From Pseudodonghicola sp048268305 (GTDB taxonomy: Bacteria > Pseudomonadota > Alphaproteobacteria > Rhodobacterales > Rhodobacteraceae), in the NCBI RefSeq assembly GCF_048268305.1, contig NZ_JBLWVT010000010.1, positions 100,578 to 164,577 of the forward strand: 64,000 nucleotides of DNA, in the 5' to 3' direction. The notes beneath the pieces were generated by a model, which saw nothing but the letters and a program-made list of their open reading frames with translations, searched no databases and was not told the DNA's origin. Below are positions 8,351 through 17,405 of the stretch, piece after piece. Both the position numbers and the translations under genes were made by a program. The number at the start of each line of letters is the position of its first letter. The stretch's first letter is position 1.

Positions 8351-8378
8351 AACCGGTCCCGGGGCCTGAAACCGGTCC
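8345..8378. repeat. 15-bp direct repeat across the LysR stop codon
   Basis: GCCTGAAACCGGTCC occurs at 8345-8359 and 8364-8378 with four bases between. The first copy includes the TGA stop of the LysR gene. Like the duplication after yghU, it appears to be a small local copying event. Confidence 0.8.
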
Positions 8379-8422
8379 GGGCGGGCGCCGCGGCCTGTCG
8401 CGTCCCGCCCCGGCCCTGCGGC

Positions 8423-8692
8423 TCAGTTCATGCCGAGCGCTTCTTTGTACATTTCCAAAATCGCCTCTTCCTCGGCGATATCGTCCTTGTCGCGCTTGCG
8501 CAGCGAGATCACCTTGCGCATCACCTTGGTGTCGTAACCGCGCGCCTTGGCCTCGGCCATCACCTCTTTCTGCTGGTCGGCAATGTCCTTCTTTTCCATC
8601 TCGAGGCGCTCGAACCGCTCGATGAACTGGCGCAACTCGCCAGCGGTGACGCGGTAGTTGGCTTCGGCCGTGCTGTCGTCAATAGGATCCAT
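8423..8692 (-). CDS. gapR: GapR, nucleoid-associated DNA-binding protein (DUF2312)
   Basis: 89 residues, the same length as Caulobacter GapR. The sequence is almost all alpha helix: ELRQFIERFERLEMEKKDI forms the long coiled-coil helix and AEAKARGYDTKVMRKVISLR the basic DNA-contacting part. In Caulobacter this protein clamps overtwisted DNA ahead of replication and transcription forks and stimulates topoisomerases. It is monocistronic, convergent with the LysR gene and divergent from the cobalamin riboswitch. The family is found in nearly all alphaproteobacteria, so this is a core gene. Confidence 0.95.
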   Translation of the reverse strand: MDPIDDSTAEANYRVTAGELRQFIERFERLEMEKKDIADQQKEVMAEAKARGYDTKVMRKVISLRKRDKDDIAEEEAILEMYKEALGMN

Positions 8693-8842
8693 GGAAAGCT
8701 CCGCTCGATCGTCTGTTTGGGATCACCTGCCGGGATAGCCGCCCCGCCCCGGGCCCGCAAGGCGGGATTGAATGTCACAGCGCCGCAAAACCGGCCCCGA
8801 TCGCCCTTGCGCGAAAAGTCGCGACCTCGTATGCCGAAAATC

Positions 8843-9032
8843 GCTTTGGTTCGGCGCCCTTCAGGGACGCCGTGAAAAGGGAACTGCGGTGCGCCCCCGT
8901 GACAGGGGCAAATCCGTGACTGCCCCCGCAACTGTAAGCGGAGAGCGGGGCCGGCAAATACCACTGAACCCGAACGGGTTCGGGAAGGTCCGGTCCACGC
9001 GTTGACCCGCAAGTCAGGAGACCTGCCAAGGC
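8843..9032 (+). ncRNA. Cobalamin (adenosylcobalamin) riboswitch
   Basis: The leader shows the conserved parts in order: GCCGTGAAAAGGGAA (8869-8883), CCCCGTGACAGGGGC, the CCCGCAACTGTAAGCGGAGAG stretch near 8924-8944, CCACTG near 8961 (B12 box) and GTCAGGAGACCTGCC (9013-9027). It precedes btuB by about 150 bp and should reduce expression of the whole B12 uptake operon when cobalamin is plentiful. An inverted repeat right behind it (CATTTG near 9042, CAAATG near 9062, with CGCG pairs between) may be part of the expression platform. Confidence 0.95.
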
Positions 9033-9185
9033 AATCACCTTCATTTGGCGCGGGGCGCGTCAAATGGGCGGCGTTCGAACCGTAGGGGTGATGCTCAGAC
9101 TCACCGTTTGCGGAGGAGCGCGGCCAGACCGTGCCTTTCCAAACAGTCAATGACAGGACGAAAGGCCCGCAGAGGACCAGAACAG

Positions 9186-11027
9186 ATGAAGACATTCCTT
9201 ACCACCATATCCACCCTTGCGGTTTGCGCCGCATCGCCCGCGCTGGCGCAGGAGGCCTTTGAACTGGACGAGATCACCGTCACGGCGAACAAGTCCGGCG
9301 CGGCGACGCCGTTGAACCGCACCGGCGCCACCGTCGAGGTGATCACCCAGGAAGACCTGAAGAACGCCGGCGAGACCACGATCGCCGAATACCTCGCCCG
9401 CGAACCCGGCATCACCCTGAGCAGCAACGGCGGGCTTGGGTCCTCGAGCACCCTGCGCATCCGCGGGCTTGGGGGCAGCTACGTCAAGGTGCTGATCAAC
9501 GGCATCGACGTGACGGATCCGTCTTCGACCCAGATCCAGTATAACTGGGGCGACATGACCACCGACAACATCGAGCGGATCGAGATCCTCAAGGGCTCCA
9601 GCTCGGCGCTCTACGGCTCGCGCGCGGTGGCGGGCGTTGTCAGCATCACCACCCTCGCCCGTCCCGAGGAGCCCGGCCAGAAGACGACCATGAGCGTCGA
9701 GGGCGGCAGCAACGACACCTGGCGCGGCTCGGCCACCTATGGTTACAGCGGCACCCGTGGCGGCATGGCGATCGGCATCGACCGGATCATCACCGACGGG
9801 TTTTCGTCCAGCGCCGGCGGCACCGAGCCCGACGGCTATCAGGGCACCCAGCTCACCTTCTCGGCCGACGTGATGGCCTCCGAGGCGCTGAAACTGGGGC
9901 TGACCGCCTATTCGCTCGAGGCCCGCGGCCATTTCGACGAATACGGCAGCGACGGCACCCCGCCCTATAACGAATACACCACCACCCGAACCCGTGCCGC
10001 CCGCGCCTATGGTCAGCTCGACCTCGGCGCCTGGCAGCACGAATTCTCGGCCAGCTACTATCGAAACGACCGGCTCAGCAGTTCGAACGGGCTCGACACC
10101 CCCTTCCTCGGCAAGCGCAAGCGTCTCGATTACACCGGCAGCTATTCGGTGTCGGACATGCTGGGGCTGACCTTCGGCACCGATTGGGAGGAGCAGAGCT
10201 ATGATTCCGGTTCGGACACCGGCAAGACCCGCACCACCGGCCTGTTCGGCGAGGCGCAATATGCCGCGACCAGCGCGCTCGATCTGTCGGCCTCGCTCCG
10301 CTACGATCACCACTCCGACTTTGGCGATCATGTCACCGGACGGCTGGCGGCAGCCTATCGGCTGACCGGCGCCACCACCCTGCGCGCCACCGCCGCCACC
10401 GGCTTCCGCGCCCCCTCGCTCTACGAGCTGAACAACACGCTCTATGGCAACCCGGCGCTGAAGCCCGAGGAAAGCACCAGTTACGAACTGGGCATCGAGC
10501 ATGATTTCGGCGCCGGCCGTCTGGTCAAGGCGACCGCCTTCTATACCGAGATCGACAATCTGATCGACTTCCGCTCGCTCTATGATGCGGCGGGGAACTG
10601 GATCGGCGGCCAGTATCAGACGATCCCGGGCACCTCGACCTCGCAGGGGATCGAGCTGTCGGGGCAATGGGCGATCAACGACCAACTCGGCCTCTATGCC
10701 AACTATACCTATACCGATGCCGAGGACGCCGCCGGCGCCCGGCTGCTGCGGGTGCCGCGCAACGACGTCAATGTCGGCCTCACCGCCGATCTGAGCGGCG
10801 GCTGGTCCGGCCAGGTGAATGTGCGCTATGTCGCCGACCGTCCCGCCGAATATGGCGTGGTGATGGGCGATTACACCGTGGTCAACCTGGGCGTGGCCTA
10901 TGCGATCACCGATCAGGCCGAGGCCTATCTGCGGGTCGAGAACCTGTTCGATGAGGAGTATCAGACCGCGGCCGGCTTCAACACCCAAGGCCAGGCGGTC
11001 TATGTGGGGCTGCGTGCGTCCTTCTGA
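9186..11027 (+). CDS. btuB: TonB-dependent outer membrane cobalamin receptor
   Basis: 613 residues from the ATG at 9186, which gives a clean signal peptide ending ALAQ; longer in-frame starts add only arginine-rich leader sequence and overlap the riboswitch. After a TonB-box-like stretch (FELDEITVTA) comes the plug domain (LAREPGITLSSNGG, then STLRIRGLGGSYVKVLINGI and IERIEILKGSSSALYGSRA), followed by a 22-strand barrel ending in Phe. It imports B12 or related corrinoids across the outer membrane. The upstream riboswitch and downstream btuFCD and cbiZ make the substrate assignment secure. Confidence 0.95.
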   Translation: MKTFLTTISTLAVCAASPALAQEAFELDEITVTANKSGAATPLNRTGATVEVITQEDLKNAGETTIAEYLAREPGITLSSNGGLGSSSTLRIRGLGGSYVKVLINGIDVTDPSSTQIQYNWGDMTTDNIERIEILKGSSSALYGSRAVAGVVSITTLARPEEPGQKTTMSVEGGSNDTWRGSATYGYSGTRGGMAIGIDRIITDGFSSSAGGTEPDGYQGTQLTFSADVMASEALKLGLTAYSLEARGHFDEYGSDGTPPYNEYTTTRTRAARAYGQLDLGAWQHEFSASYYRNDRLSSSNGLDTPFLGKRKRLDYTGSYSVSDMLGLTFGTDWEEQSYDSGSDTGKTRTTGLFGEAQYAATSALDLSASLRYDHHSDFGDHVTGRLAAAYRLTGATTLRATAATGFRAPSLYELNNTLYGNPALKPEESTSYELGIEHDFGAGRLVKATAFYTEIDNLIDFRSLYDAAGNWIGGQYQTIPGTSTSQGIELSGQWAINDQLGLYANYTYTDAEDAAGARLLRVPRNDVNVGLTADLSGGWSGQVNVRYVADRPAEYGVVMGDYTVVNLGVAYAITDQAEAYLRVENLFDEEYQTAAGFNTQGQAVYVGLRASF

Positions 11028-11868
11028 TCTGAAACCTTGGCTTGCCGCGCTGGTGCTGACCGGCGCGGCGGCCCTGTCGGCCCCCGCCGGGGCCGATCCC
11101 CGCCCCGCCCGGGTGGTGTCGATCAACCTGTGCACCGACCAGCTTGCGCTGATGCTGGCCGACCCGGGGCAGCTGGTCTCGGTCTCCAGACTGGCGCATG
11201 ATCCCTCCAGTTCTTCGATGGCCGAGGCTGCAAAGGCCTATCCCACCAACGGATCGGGGGCGGAGGAAGCCTATCTGCTGAGACCCGATCTGGTGCTGGG
11301 CGGCACCTTTACCTCTCCGGCAACGGTCTCCATGCTGGAAAAACTCGGCATCCGGGTCGAGCTTTTCGCGCCTGCGCGCTCGCTCGCCGATGTGCCGAAA
11401 CGGTTGGAACAGATGGGCAAGGCACTGGGACAGGAAGACAAGGCGGCCGACATGATCGCGCGTTTCGAAACCGATCTGGCGGCGCTCAGCACCGCACCCG
11501 ACCACCGACCGCGCGCGGCGCTCTATTACGTCAACAGCTATACCGTCGGCGACCAGACGCTCGCCGGCGACATCCTGCGCGCCGGCGGCTTTGACAATGT
11601 CGCGGTCGAGGCGGGGCTGAGCCAGGGCGGCACGCTGGCCCTAGAAAAACTGATCCTGCTGGACCCCGAGGTGGTCATCGAGGGCCGGGATTACCCCGGC
11701 CAGTCGCGCGCCGAGGATGTCCTGCACCATCCGGCGCTGCATGCGCTGACCGGCACCCGTGTCGCCGGCACGGTGACCGACCGCGACTGGATCTGCGGCA
11801 CGCCGCTGGTGCTGTCGGCGCTGCGCAACATCCGCGATCTGCGGCTGTCGCTGGAGGCCGGGGAATGA
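11002..11868 (+). CDS. btuF: Periplasmic corrinoid-binding protein
   Basis: About 288 residues. The start (ATG 11002, or GTG 11014) lies inside the end of btuB, so the two are translationally coupled. A signal peptide with a hydrophobic core (PWLAALVLTGAAALSAPAGA) is followed by a BtuF/FhuD-type class III binding protein: ARVVSINLCTDQLALML at the start of the first lobe and LEKLILLDPEVVIEGRD in the second. It captures corrinoid in the periplasm for the BtuCD importer encoded directly downstream. Confidence 0.9.
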   Translation: MWGCVRPSDLKPWLAALVLTGAAALSAPAGADPRPARVVSINLCTDQLALMLADPGQLVSVSRLAHDPSSSSMAEAAKAYPTNGSGAEEAYLLRPDLVLGGTFTSPATVSMLEKLGIRVELFAPARSLADVPKRLEQMGKALGQEDKAADMIARFETDLAALSTAPDHRPRAALYYVNSYTVGDQTLAGDILRAGGFDNVAVEAGLSQGGTLALEKLILLDPEVVIEGRDYPGQSRAEDVLHHPALHALTGTRVAGTVTDRDWICGTPLVLSALRNIRDLRLSLEAGE

Positions 11869-12841
11869 AGCTCGCCTCAGGTCTGGTCCTGCTGGTCGCG
11901 GCGCTCTTCGTGGTCTCGCTGGTGGTCGGCGTGGCGGTGGTGCCCGCCGGGCAGAGCCTGCGTGCGCTGATCTGGGACGATGGCACGCCGCTGGCGGTGG
12001 TGATGCGTGAAATCCGCCTGCCCCGCGCCATCCTCGCGGCCTTGATCGGCGCGGCGCTGGGGCTGTCGGGGGCGGCGATGCAGGGCTATCTGCGCAATCC
12101 GCTGGCCGAACCCGGGCTGATCGGCGTCTCGGGCGCCGCGGCGCTTGGCGCCGTGCTATCGCTGCAAACCGGGCTGAACCTGCTGTTCCCGCTGGCGCTT
12201 CCCTTCGCGGCGCTGGCGATGGCCACGCTGGCGGTGCTGCTGATCCTGGTCCTCGCCGGGCCGCGCGGCTCGTCGATCACGCTGATCCTGGCCGGGATCG
12301 CGATTTCGGCGCTGACCGGCGCCCTGACCTCGCTGACGCTGAACCTGTCGCCCAACCCCTTCGCCGCCGCCGATATCGTGTTCTGGATGATGGGCTCGCT
12401 GGCCGACCGGTCCTTTGTCCATGTCTGGCTGGCGGCCCCCTTCATCGCCATCGGCGCCGCGCTGCTGTTCAGCATCGGCCGGGGGCTCGACGCGCTGACG
12501 CTGGGCGAGGACGCGGCAGAGGCGATGGGGATCGGCCTCAGGGGGGTGCGCCTGCGGCTGATCCTCGGCACCGCCGCCGCCGTGGGGGCCGCCACCGCCG
12601 TCGCCGGCGCCATCGGCTTCGTCGGCCTGGTGGTGCCGCATCTGCTGCGCCGGGCGGTGGGGGCGCGACCCTCGGCGCTGCTCTGGGCCTCGGCGCTTGG
12701 CGGCGCGGCGATGGTGCTGGCCGCCGATATCGCGGTGCGGCTGATCCTGCCCGACCGCGATCTGAAGCTTGGCGTGCTGATGGCGCTGGTTGGCGCGCCC
12801 TTGTTCCTGCATCTGATCTTCCGCACCCGGAAGGAGATGGC

Positions 12842-12845
<4 letters not shown>
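11865..12845 (+). CDS. btuC: Corrinoid ABC transporter permease (FecCD/BtuC family)
   Basis: 326 residues with about ten hydrophobic helices. Family motifs include REIRLPRAILAALIGAALGL near residue 45-65, LAEPGLIGVSGAAALGAVL, and GFVGLVVPHLLRR in the ATPase-contacting loop region. The start overlaps btuF by ATGA (11865-11868) and the stop overlaps btuD (12842-12845). With BtuD it forms the inner-membrane importer for cobalamin or cobinamide. The family also carries haem and siderophores; the riboswitch and CbiZ point to corrinoid. Confidence 0.93.
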
Positions 12846-13599
<754 letters not shown>

Positions 13600-13603
<4 letters not shown>

Positions 13604-14253
13604 GGCTGACGCTCGATCACCCCTGGCTGGAACTTGACCTCGGCACCCCGCAGCGGGTGCTGAGCTGGTCGCTGACCAACCCCGGCTTCGTCACCGCCCG
13701 CAAAATCCTCTGGCGCGAGGTGCGCAACGCCGATCTGCCGCAGGATCTGGACGTGCTTGAGTGGTATCGCGCCGAACTGGCCGCCCGCGGAGATGCCGAT
13801 GCCGTGGCGATGCTGACCTCCCGCACGCTCGACGCCTATGAGGTCGCGGAGGCGGAGGTCGAGGGCATCCGCGCCTTCTGCGTCGCCACCGTCGGGCTCA
13901 GCAATGCCGAACGGATCGGCCACCGGCTGGACCGCAGCGGCCATGACTGGGGCACGATCAACGTGGCGCTGCATCTTGATCTGGGGCTGACCGAGGCGGC
14001 GCTGCTGGAAACCCTGTCGATGGTCACCCAGGCCCGCACCGCGGCGGTGATGGACGCCGGGCTCGACCTGCCGGACGGGCGTGCCACCGGGACCGGCACC
14101 GATTGCATCGCCGTCGCCGCCCCCGTGGGCCCCACCCCCTATGCCGGACTTCACACCCCGCAGGGCGAGGCGGCGGGCCGCGCCGTCTATGAGGCGGTGA
14201 AGCGCGGGGCGGACATCTGGATGCGCCACGTGCGCCGCCCCGGGGTGATCTGA
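13600..14253 (+). CDS. cbiZ: Adenosylcobinamide amidohydrolase
   Basis: 217 residues from the GTG at 13600, overlapping the btuD stop. Family blocks are NPGFVTARKILWREV near the start, TVGLSNAERIG in the middle and ATGTGTDCIAVAAP near the end, typical of CbiZ (PF01955). CbiZ cuts the amide bond of adenosylcobinamide or of pseudo-B12 to give adenosylcobyric acid, letting the cell replace the lower ligand of scavenged corrinoids. Its place in a riboswitch-led uptake operon implies that imported corrinoids are remodelled. CobD/CbiB-type enzymes would be needed to rebuild the nucleotide loop and are not in the window. Confidence 0.93.
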
Positions 14254-14325
14254 TCTCCCCTCCCCTTGCACCACCGGCCACGATCCGCTACCCGGCAGGC
14301 GCAAAGGGAAAACGGGGAAGAGCGA

Positions 14326-14553
14326 ATGTTCGACGTCTATGACATCATGATCTGGGTCGGCGTGCTGATGTCGCTGGCCGGCCTCTTCGGGCTGATCTGG
14401 TGCATCTTCCGCGTGCTGCGTGCCAAACGCGCCAAACTGCCCGACGAAGAGCTGCGCAAGGTGCTGCAATCCATCGTGCCGATCAACCTCGGCGCGCTGA
14501 TGCTGTCGATCTTCGGGCTGATCCTAGTGGCGCTCGGCGCCTATCTGGGCTGA
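14326..14553 (+). CDS. Small two-helix membrane protein
   Basis: 75 residues from the ATG at 14326, behind a purine-rich stretch (GGGGAAGAG). Two membrane helices (about 7-27 and 52-73) flank a basic then acidic cytoplasmic loop containing RAKRAKLPDEELRKVLQ. No domain is recognised. It follows cbiZ by 72 bp on the same strand and may be cotranscribed, but nothing suggests a role in B12 metabolism. Confidence 0.75.
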   Translation: MFDVYDIMIWVGVLMSLAGLFGLIWCIFRVLRAKRAKLPDEELRKVLQSIVPINLGALMLSIFGLILVALGAYLG

Positions 14554-14639
14554 TCCCCGCAGCCCGAAAAAACTGAGCGGCGAAGGTCTCCTGCCTCCGC
14601 CGCCCCGGGGCCGCTACATTGGGACGGCCCCTGCCGAAA

Positions 14640-14861
14640 TCAGATCGGCATATTGTCGAACTGCGCTTCGAGCGCCTCATCGGTCAGCGCCCGCTCCAGC
14701 CGCCGCAGCCGCGTGGGAACATCCTGCCCCTTTTCCTGCAAACGGCTGAGCACCTGGCTAAATTCGGGCTGCAATCTGAGCCGCGTCTTCGCACAGGCGC
14801 CAGTCAGGTTCTTTTCCAGCCGCTCTGCAGCCTGAACCAGGTCATGAATACTGGTGGTCAT
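14640..14861 (-). CDS. Small helical protein of unknown function
   Basis: 73 residues, predicted all-helical, with MTTSIHDLVQAAERLEKNL at the start and a second helix with regular charge pairs (QPEFSQVLSRLQEKGQDV). It has one cysteine and no membrane segment. The ribosome binding site GGAGG lies 6 nt ahead of the ATG (complement of about 14868-14872), strong support for translation. It is convergent with the small membrane protein gene and divergent from the persulfide operon. No function can be given. Confidence 0.75.
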   Translation of the reverse strand: MTTSIHDLVQAAERLEKNLTGACAKTRLRLQPEFSQVLSRLQEKGQDVPTRLRRLERALTDEALEAQFDNMPI

Positions 14862-15021
14862 TGGTTTCCTCCTTCTCCCCCCGAATCTCTCGCATCAGCT
14901 TGTAACATCCACGCGAAATTTCAAAACGGTTCACAACCATTGGAAGTTTATCATGCCAATGCCGGCAAAGCTCTGCGACATGCTGCCCTGATCCCACGTC
15001 AATCCGGGCGAAGCCCTTGCA

Positions 15022-15045
15022 ACATATTCAGATCAAAATATATGT
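15022..15045. promoter_or_regulatory. Inverted repeat in front of the persulfide operon, candidate SqrR/BigR operator
   Basis: ACATAT (15022-15027) is mirrored by ATATGT (15040-15045) with 12 nt between, in an AT-rich patch about 28 bp before the first gene. BigR and SqrR repress similar operons by binding AT-rich dyads near the promoter, and a protein with the SqrR cysteine pair is encoded at 38516-38863. The exact operator half-sites are my inference. Confidence 0.5.
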
Positions 15046-15072
15046 ATCCCGCAAAGACCAATGGAGATCCCA

Positions 15073-15936
15073 ATGACCCCCTTTGTGAAAGCCTTTTTTG
15101 ACGAGGGCACTTTCACCGTGTCCTATGTTGTCCGCGAACCGCATGGCAAAGCCTGCGCGATCATCGACAGCGTGCTGGACTTCGATCACGCCTCGGGGCG
15201 GACCGATACCCGCTCGGCGGACAAGATCATCGCCTATGTGCAGGAAGAGGGCCTGAACGTCGAGTGGATCCTGGAAAGCCACGTCCACGCCGACCACCTG
15301 TCGGCGGCGCCCTATATCCAGGACAAGGTCGGCGGCAAGATCGGCATCGGCGATCACATCACCGTCGTGCAGGACACCTTCGGCAAGGTGTTCAACGAAG
15401 GCACCGAATTCCAGCGGGACGGCAGCCAGTTCGACGCCCTGTTCAAAGAGGGCGACAGCTTCATGATCGGGCAGATGCGCGGCGACGTGCTGCACACGCC
15501 CGGTCACACCCCGGCCTGCCTGACCTATGTGATCGGCGACGCGGCCTTTGTCGGCGATACGCTGTTCATGCCTGATTTCGGCACCGCCCGCTGCGACTTC
15601 CCCGGCGGCTCGTCCACCACCCTCTATCAGTCGATCCAGAAGATCCTGGCGCTGCCGGACGAGACCCGCATCTTCGTCGGCCACGACTACAAGGCGCCCG
15701 GTCGCGACGAATACGCCTGGGAGACCACGGTCGGCGAACAGAAGGCGCTGAACATCCATGTCGGCGCCGGCAAGAGCATCGAGGACTTCGTGTCGATGCG
15801 CGATGCCCGCGACGCCACGCTGGCGATGCCGCGGCTGATCCTGCCGTCGCTGCAGGTGAACATGCGGGCTGGCCAGATGCCGCCGGCGGACGAACAGGGC
15901 AACGTCTTTCTCAAGCTTCCGGTGAACAAGCTCTGA
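15073..15936 (+). CDS. Metallo-beta-lactamase-fold hydrolase, persulfide dioxygenase-like (Blh type)
   Basis: 287 residues from ATG 15073, which has GGAG 6 nt upstream; an ATG four codons earlier is less well placed. The metal motif is HVHADH (H70, H72, D74, H75), with further ligands in HTPGHTPA and FVGHDYKAP. The arrangement matches the ETHE1/Blh group, non-haem iron enzymes that oxidise glutathione persulfide to sulfite, rather than glyoxalase II. It heads an operon with two YeeE/YedE permease halves and a DUF442 protein, the classic neighbours of Blh in sulfide-detoxifying bacteria. Expression is probably controlled through the repeat at 15022-15045. Confidence 0.85.
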   Translation: MTPFVKAFFDEGTFTVSYVVREPHGKACAIIDSVLDFDHASGRTDTRSADKIIAYVQEEGLNVEWILESHVHADHLSAAPYIQDKVGGKIGIGDHITVVQDTFGKVFNEGTEFQRDGSQFDALFKEGDSFMIGQMRGDVLHTPGHTPACLTYVIGDAAFVGDTLFMPDFGTARCDFPGGSSTTLYQSIQKILALPDETRIFVGHDYKAPGRDEYAWETTVGEQKALNIHVGAGKSIEDFVSMRDARDATLAMPRLILPSLQVNMRAGQMPPADEQGNVFLKLPVNKL

Positions 15937-16053
15937 ACGGCTGACACCAGAGACAGGCCCGCGGACCGGAACCGGCCCGCGCGGCCGCCACGCATCGGCG
16001 CCGGGTCCGCACAGCCTGGCGCCAGAAAACGCGCGAACGATAGGGAACACTTC

Positions 16054-16482
16054 ATGGAAACAGATTGGATCTGGGGCCTGGTCGGCGGTGGGCTGATCGG
16101 GATGGGCGGCGCTGTCTATCTGCTCGGCAACGGGCGGATCATGGGCGCTTCGGGCATCATCGGCGGATTGGTGGACGGCAGCGGCTGGTCCACCCTGTGG
16201 GAGCGTCTGGCGTTTCTCGCCGGCGTGATCCTGATGCCGCTTGTCCTCTGGCCGCTCTACAAGGTCGACATCAGCACGCATCTGACCTCGAACTGGTGGG
16301 TGATCATCGGTGCCGGCCTGCTGGTCGGCCTCGGCACCCGGATCGCCAATGGCTGCACCTCGGGGCACGGCGTCTGCGGCATCTCGCGGCTGTCGTTGCG
16401 CGGCATCGTCGCCACCGTCTTCTATATTCTGGCCGGCGGGCTGACGCTGGCGCTGTTCCGTCATGTGCTGGGGGTGATCTGA
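16054..16482 (+). CDS. YeeE/YedE-family sulfur transporter, first half
   Basis: 142 residues, four membrane helices. The motif NGCTSGHGVCGISRLSLRG (about 99-117) carries C101 and C108 and is the signature of YeeE/YedE proteins, which move thiosulfate or related sulfur species by cysteine relay. Full-length members have two such units; here each half is a separate gene. The stop overlaps the next start by one base. In this operon the pair probably moves a sulfur compound linked to persulfide metabolism; direction and substrate are unknown. Confidence 0.88.
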   Translation: METDWIWGLVGGGLIGMGGAVYLLGNGRIMGASGIIGGLVDGSGWSTLWERLAFLAGVILMPLVLWPLYKVDISTHLTSNWWVIIGAGLLVGLGTRIANGCTSGHGVCGISRLSLRGIVATVFYILAGGLTLALFRHVLGVI

Positions 16483-16913
16483 TGCGCATTCTTCTGTCCC
16501 TGATCGCCGGCGGCCTGTTCGGTGCCGGGCTCTTCATCTCGGGCATGACCGACACCACCAAGGTGCAGGGCTGGCTCGACGTCTTCGGCAATTGGGATCC
16601 GACGCTGGCCTTCGTCATGGGCGGCGCCATCATCCCGATGTTCTTCGCCTGGCAGCTGACCCGCGGCCGCCACCCGCTGGTCGGCGGCGATTTCCCCGCC
16701 CTGCCCCGGCCCGAGCTGGATCACCGGCTGATCGTTGGCTCGATCCTCTTCGGGATGGGTTGGGGACTGGCCGGCATCTGTCCCGGACCGGCGATCGCCT
16801 CGATCACCTATAACGGCATCGGCGGGCTGGTCTTCGTCGCCGCCATGCTGATCGGCATGGGCGCCGCCCCGGCGGTGGGACGCGGACTGGACAGGGTTGC
16901 GGCAGCAGCGTAA
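16482..16913 (+). CDS. YeeE/YedE-family sulfur transporter, second half (DUF6691 type)
   Basis: 143 residues with four membrane helices. The start ATG at 16482 shares its first base with the stop of the preceding gene (TGATG), so translation is coupled. A single cysteine in GMGWGLAGICPGPAIAS (C100) corresponds to the relay cysteine of the family. The hydrophilic loop GRHPLVGGDFPALPRPELDH separates helices. It is expected to work with the first half as one transporter. Confidence 0.88.
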   Translation: MRILLSLIAGGLFGAGLFISGMTDTTKVQGWLDVFGNWDPTLAFVMGGAIIPMFFAWQLTRGRHPLVGGDFPALPRPELDHRLIVGSILFGMGWGLAGICPGPAIASITYNGIGGLVFVAAMLIGMGAAPAVGRGLDRVAAAA

Positions 16914-16924
16914 GGACTCGGGCC

Positions 16925-17356
16925 ATGGATATTCGCACACTCACCCCCGGCTATGCCGTTTCGCCGCAGATTTCGGTGGAAGATATGCCCGTCCTCGCCG
17001 AGGCCGGCTTTACCACGGTGATCTGCAACCGCCCGGACTCCGAAGTCGGGCCTGAACAAAGCAGCGCCGCCCTGCGCGACGCGGCTGAAGCGGTGGGGAT
17101 CACCTTTATCCCGCTGCCGCTGGATCAGACCACGCTGACGCCGGAGAACGGCCTCCGCCAGGTCGAGGCCATCGCCGACGCCACCGGCCCGGTGCTGGGC
17201 TATTGCCGCACCGGCACCCGCAGCACGGTGATCTGGGCACTGGGTCAGGCCGGCACGCTGCCGGTCGACGAGATCCTCGAAAAGGCATCGGCCGCAGGCT
17301 ATCAGCTCGACCACCTGCGCCCGGCACTTGAAGCGCTCGCCGCCAGCCGCGGCTGA
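16925..17356 (+). CDS. DUF442/TIGR01244 family protein (Cys-based phosphatase or sulfurtransferase fold)
   Basis: 143 residues with the active-site loop CRTGTRS (C94-S100) of the dual-specificity phosphatase fold. The N-terminal part (YAVSPQISVEDMPVLAEAGF and VICNRPDSE) is typical of the TIGR01244 family, which in other bacteria is fused to or adjacent to Blh persulfide dioxygenases and is thought to act on sulfane sulfur. It is the last gene of the operon and is followed within 20 bp by a terminator. Confidence 0.88.
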   Translation: MDIRTLTPGYAVSPQISVEDMPVLAEAGFTTVICNRPDSEVGPEQSSAALRDAAEAVGITFIPLPLDQTTLTPENGLRQVEAIADATGPVLGYCRTGTRSTVIWALGQAGTLPVDEILEKASAAGYQLDHLRPALEALAASRG

Positions 17357-17376
17357 GGCACCGGCAGAACCACGAC

Positions 17377-17405
17377 AAAAGCGGCCTTTCCGGGCCGCTT
17401 TTTAT
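17377..17405 (+). terminator. Terminator between the persulfide operon and the convergent kinase gene
   Basis: GCGGCC (17381-17386) pairs with GGCCGC (17393-17398), extended by flanking A/T pairs, and is followed by TTTTTATTTAT. The A-run on the left makes it work in both directions, so it also ends the minus-strand kinase operon, whose stop codon overlaps it. Confidence 0.8.

Noticed and set aside
9147..11135. 662-codon open frame on the minus strand
   Set aside because: It lies entirely opposite btuB, has no domain and a composition explained by high GC in the third position of the real gene.
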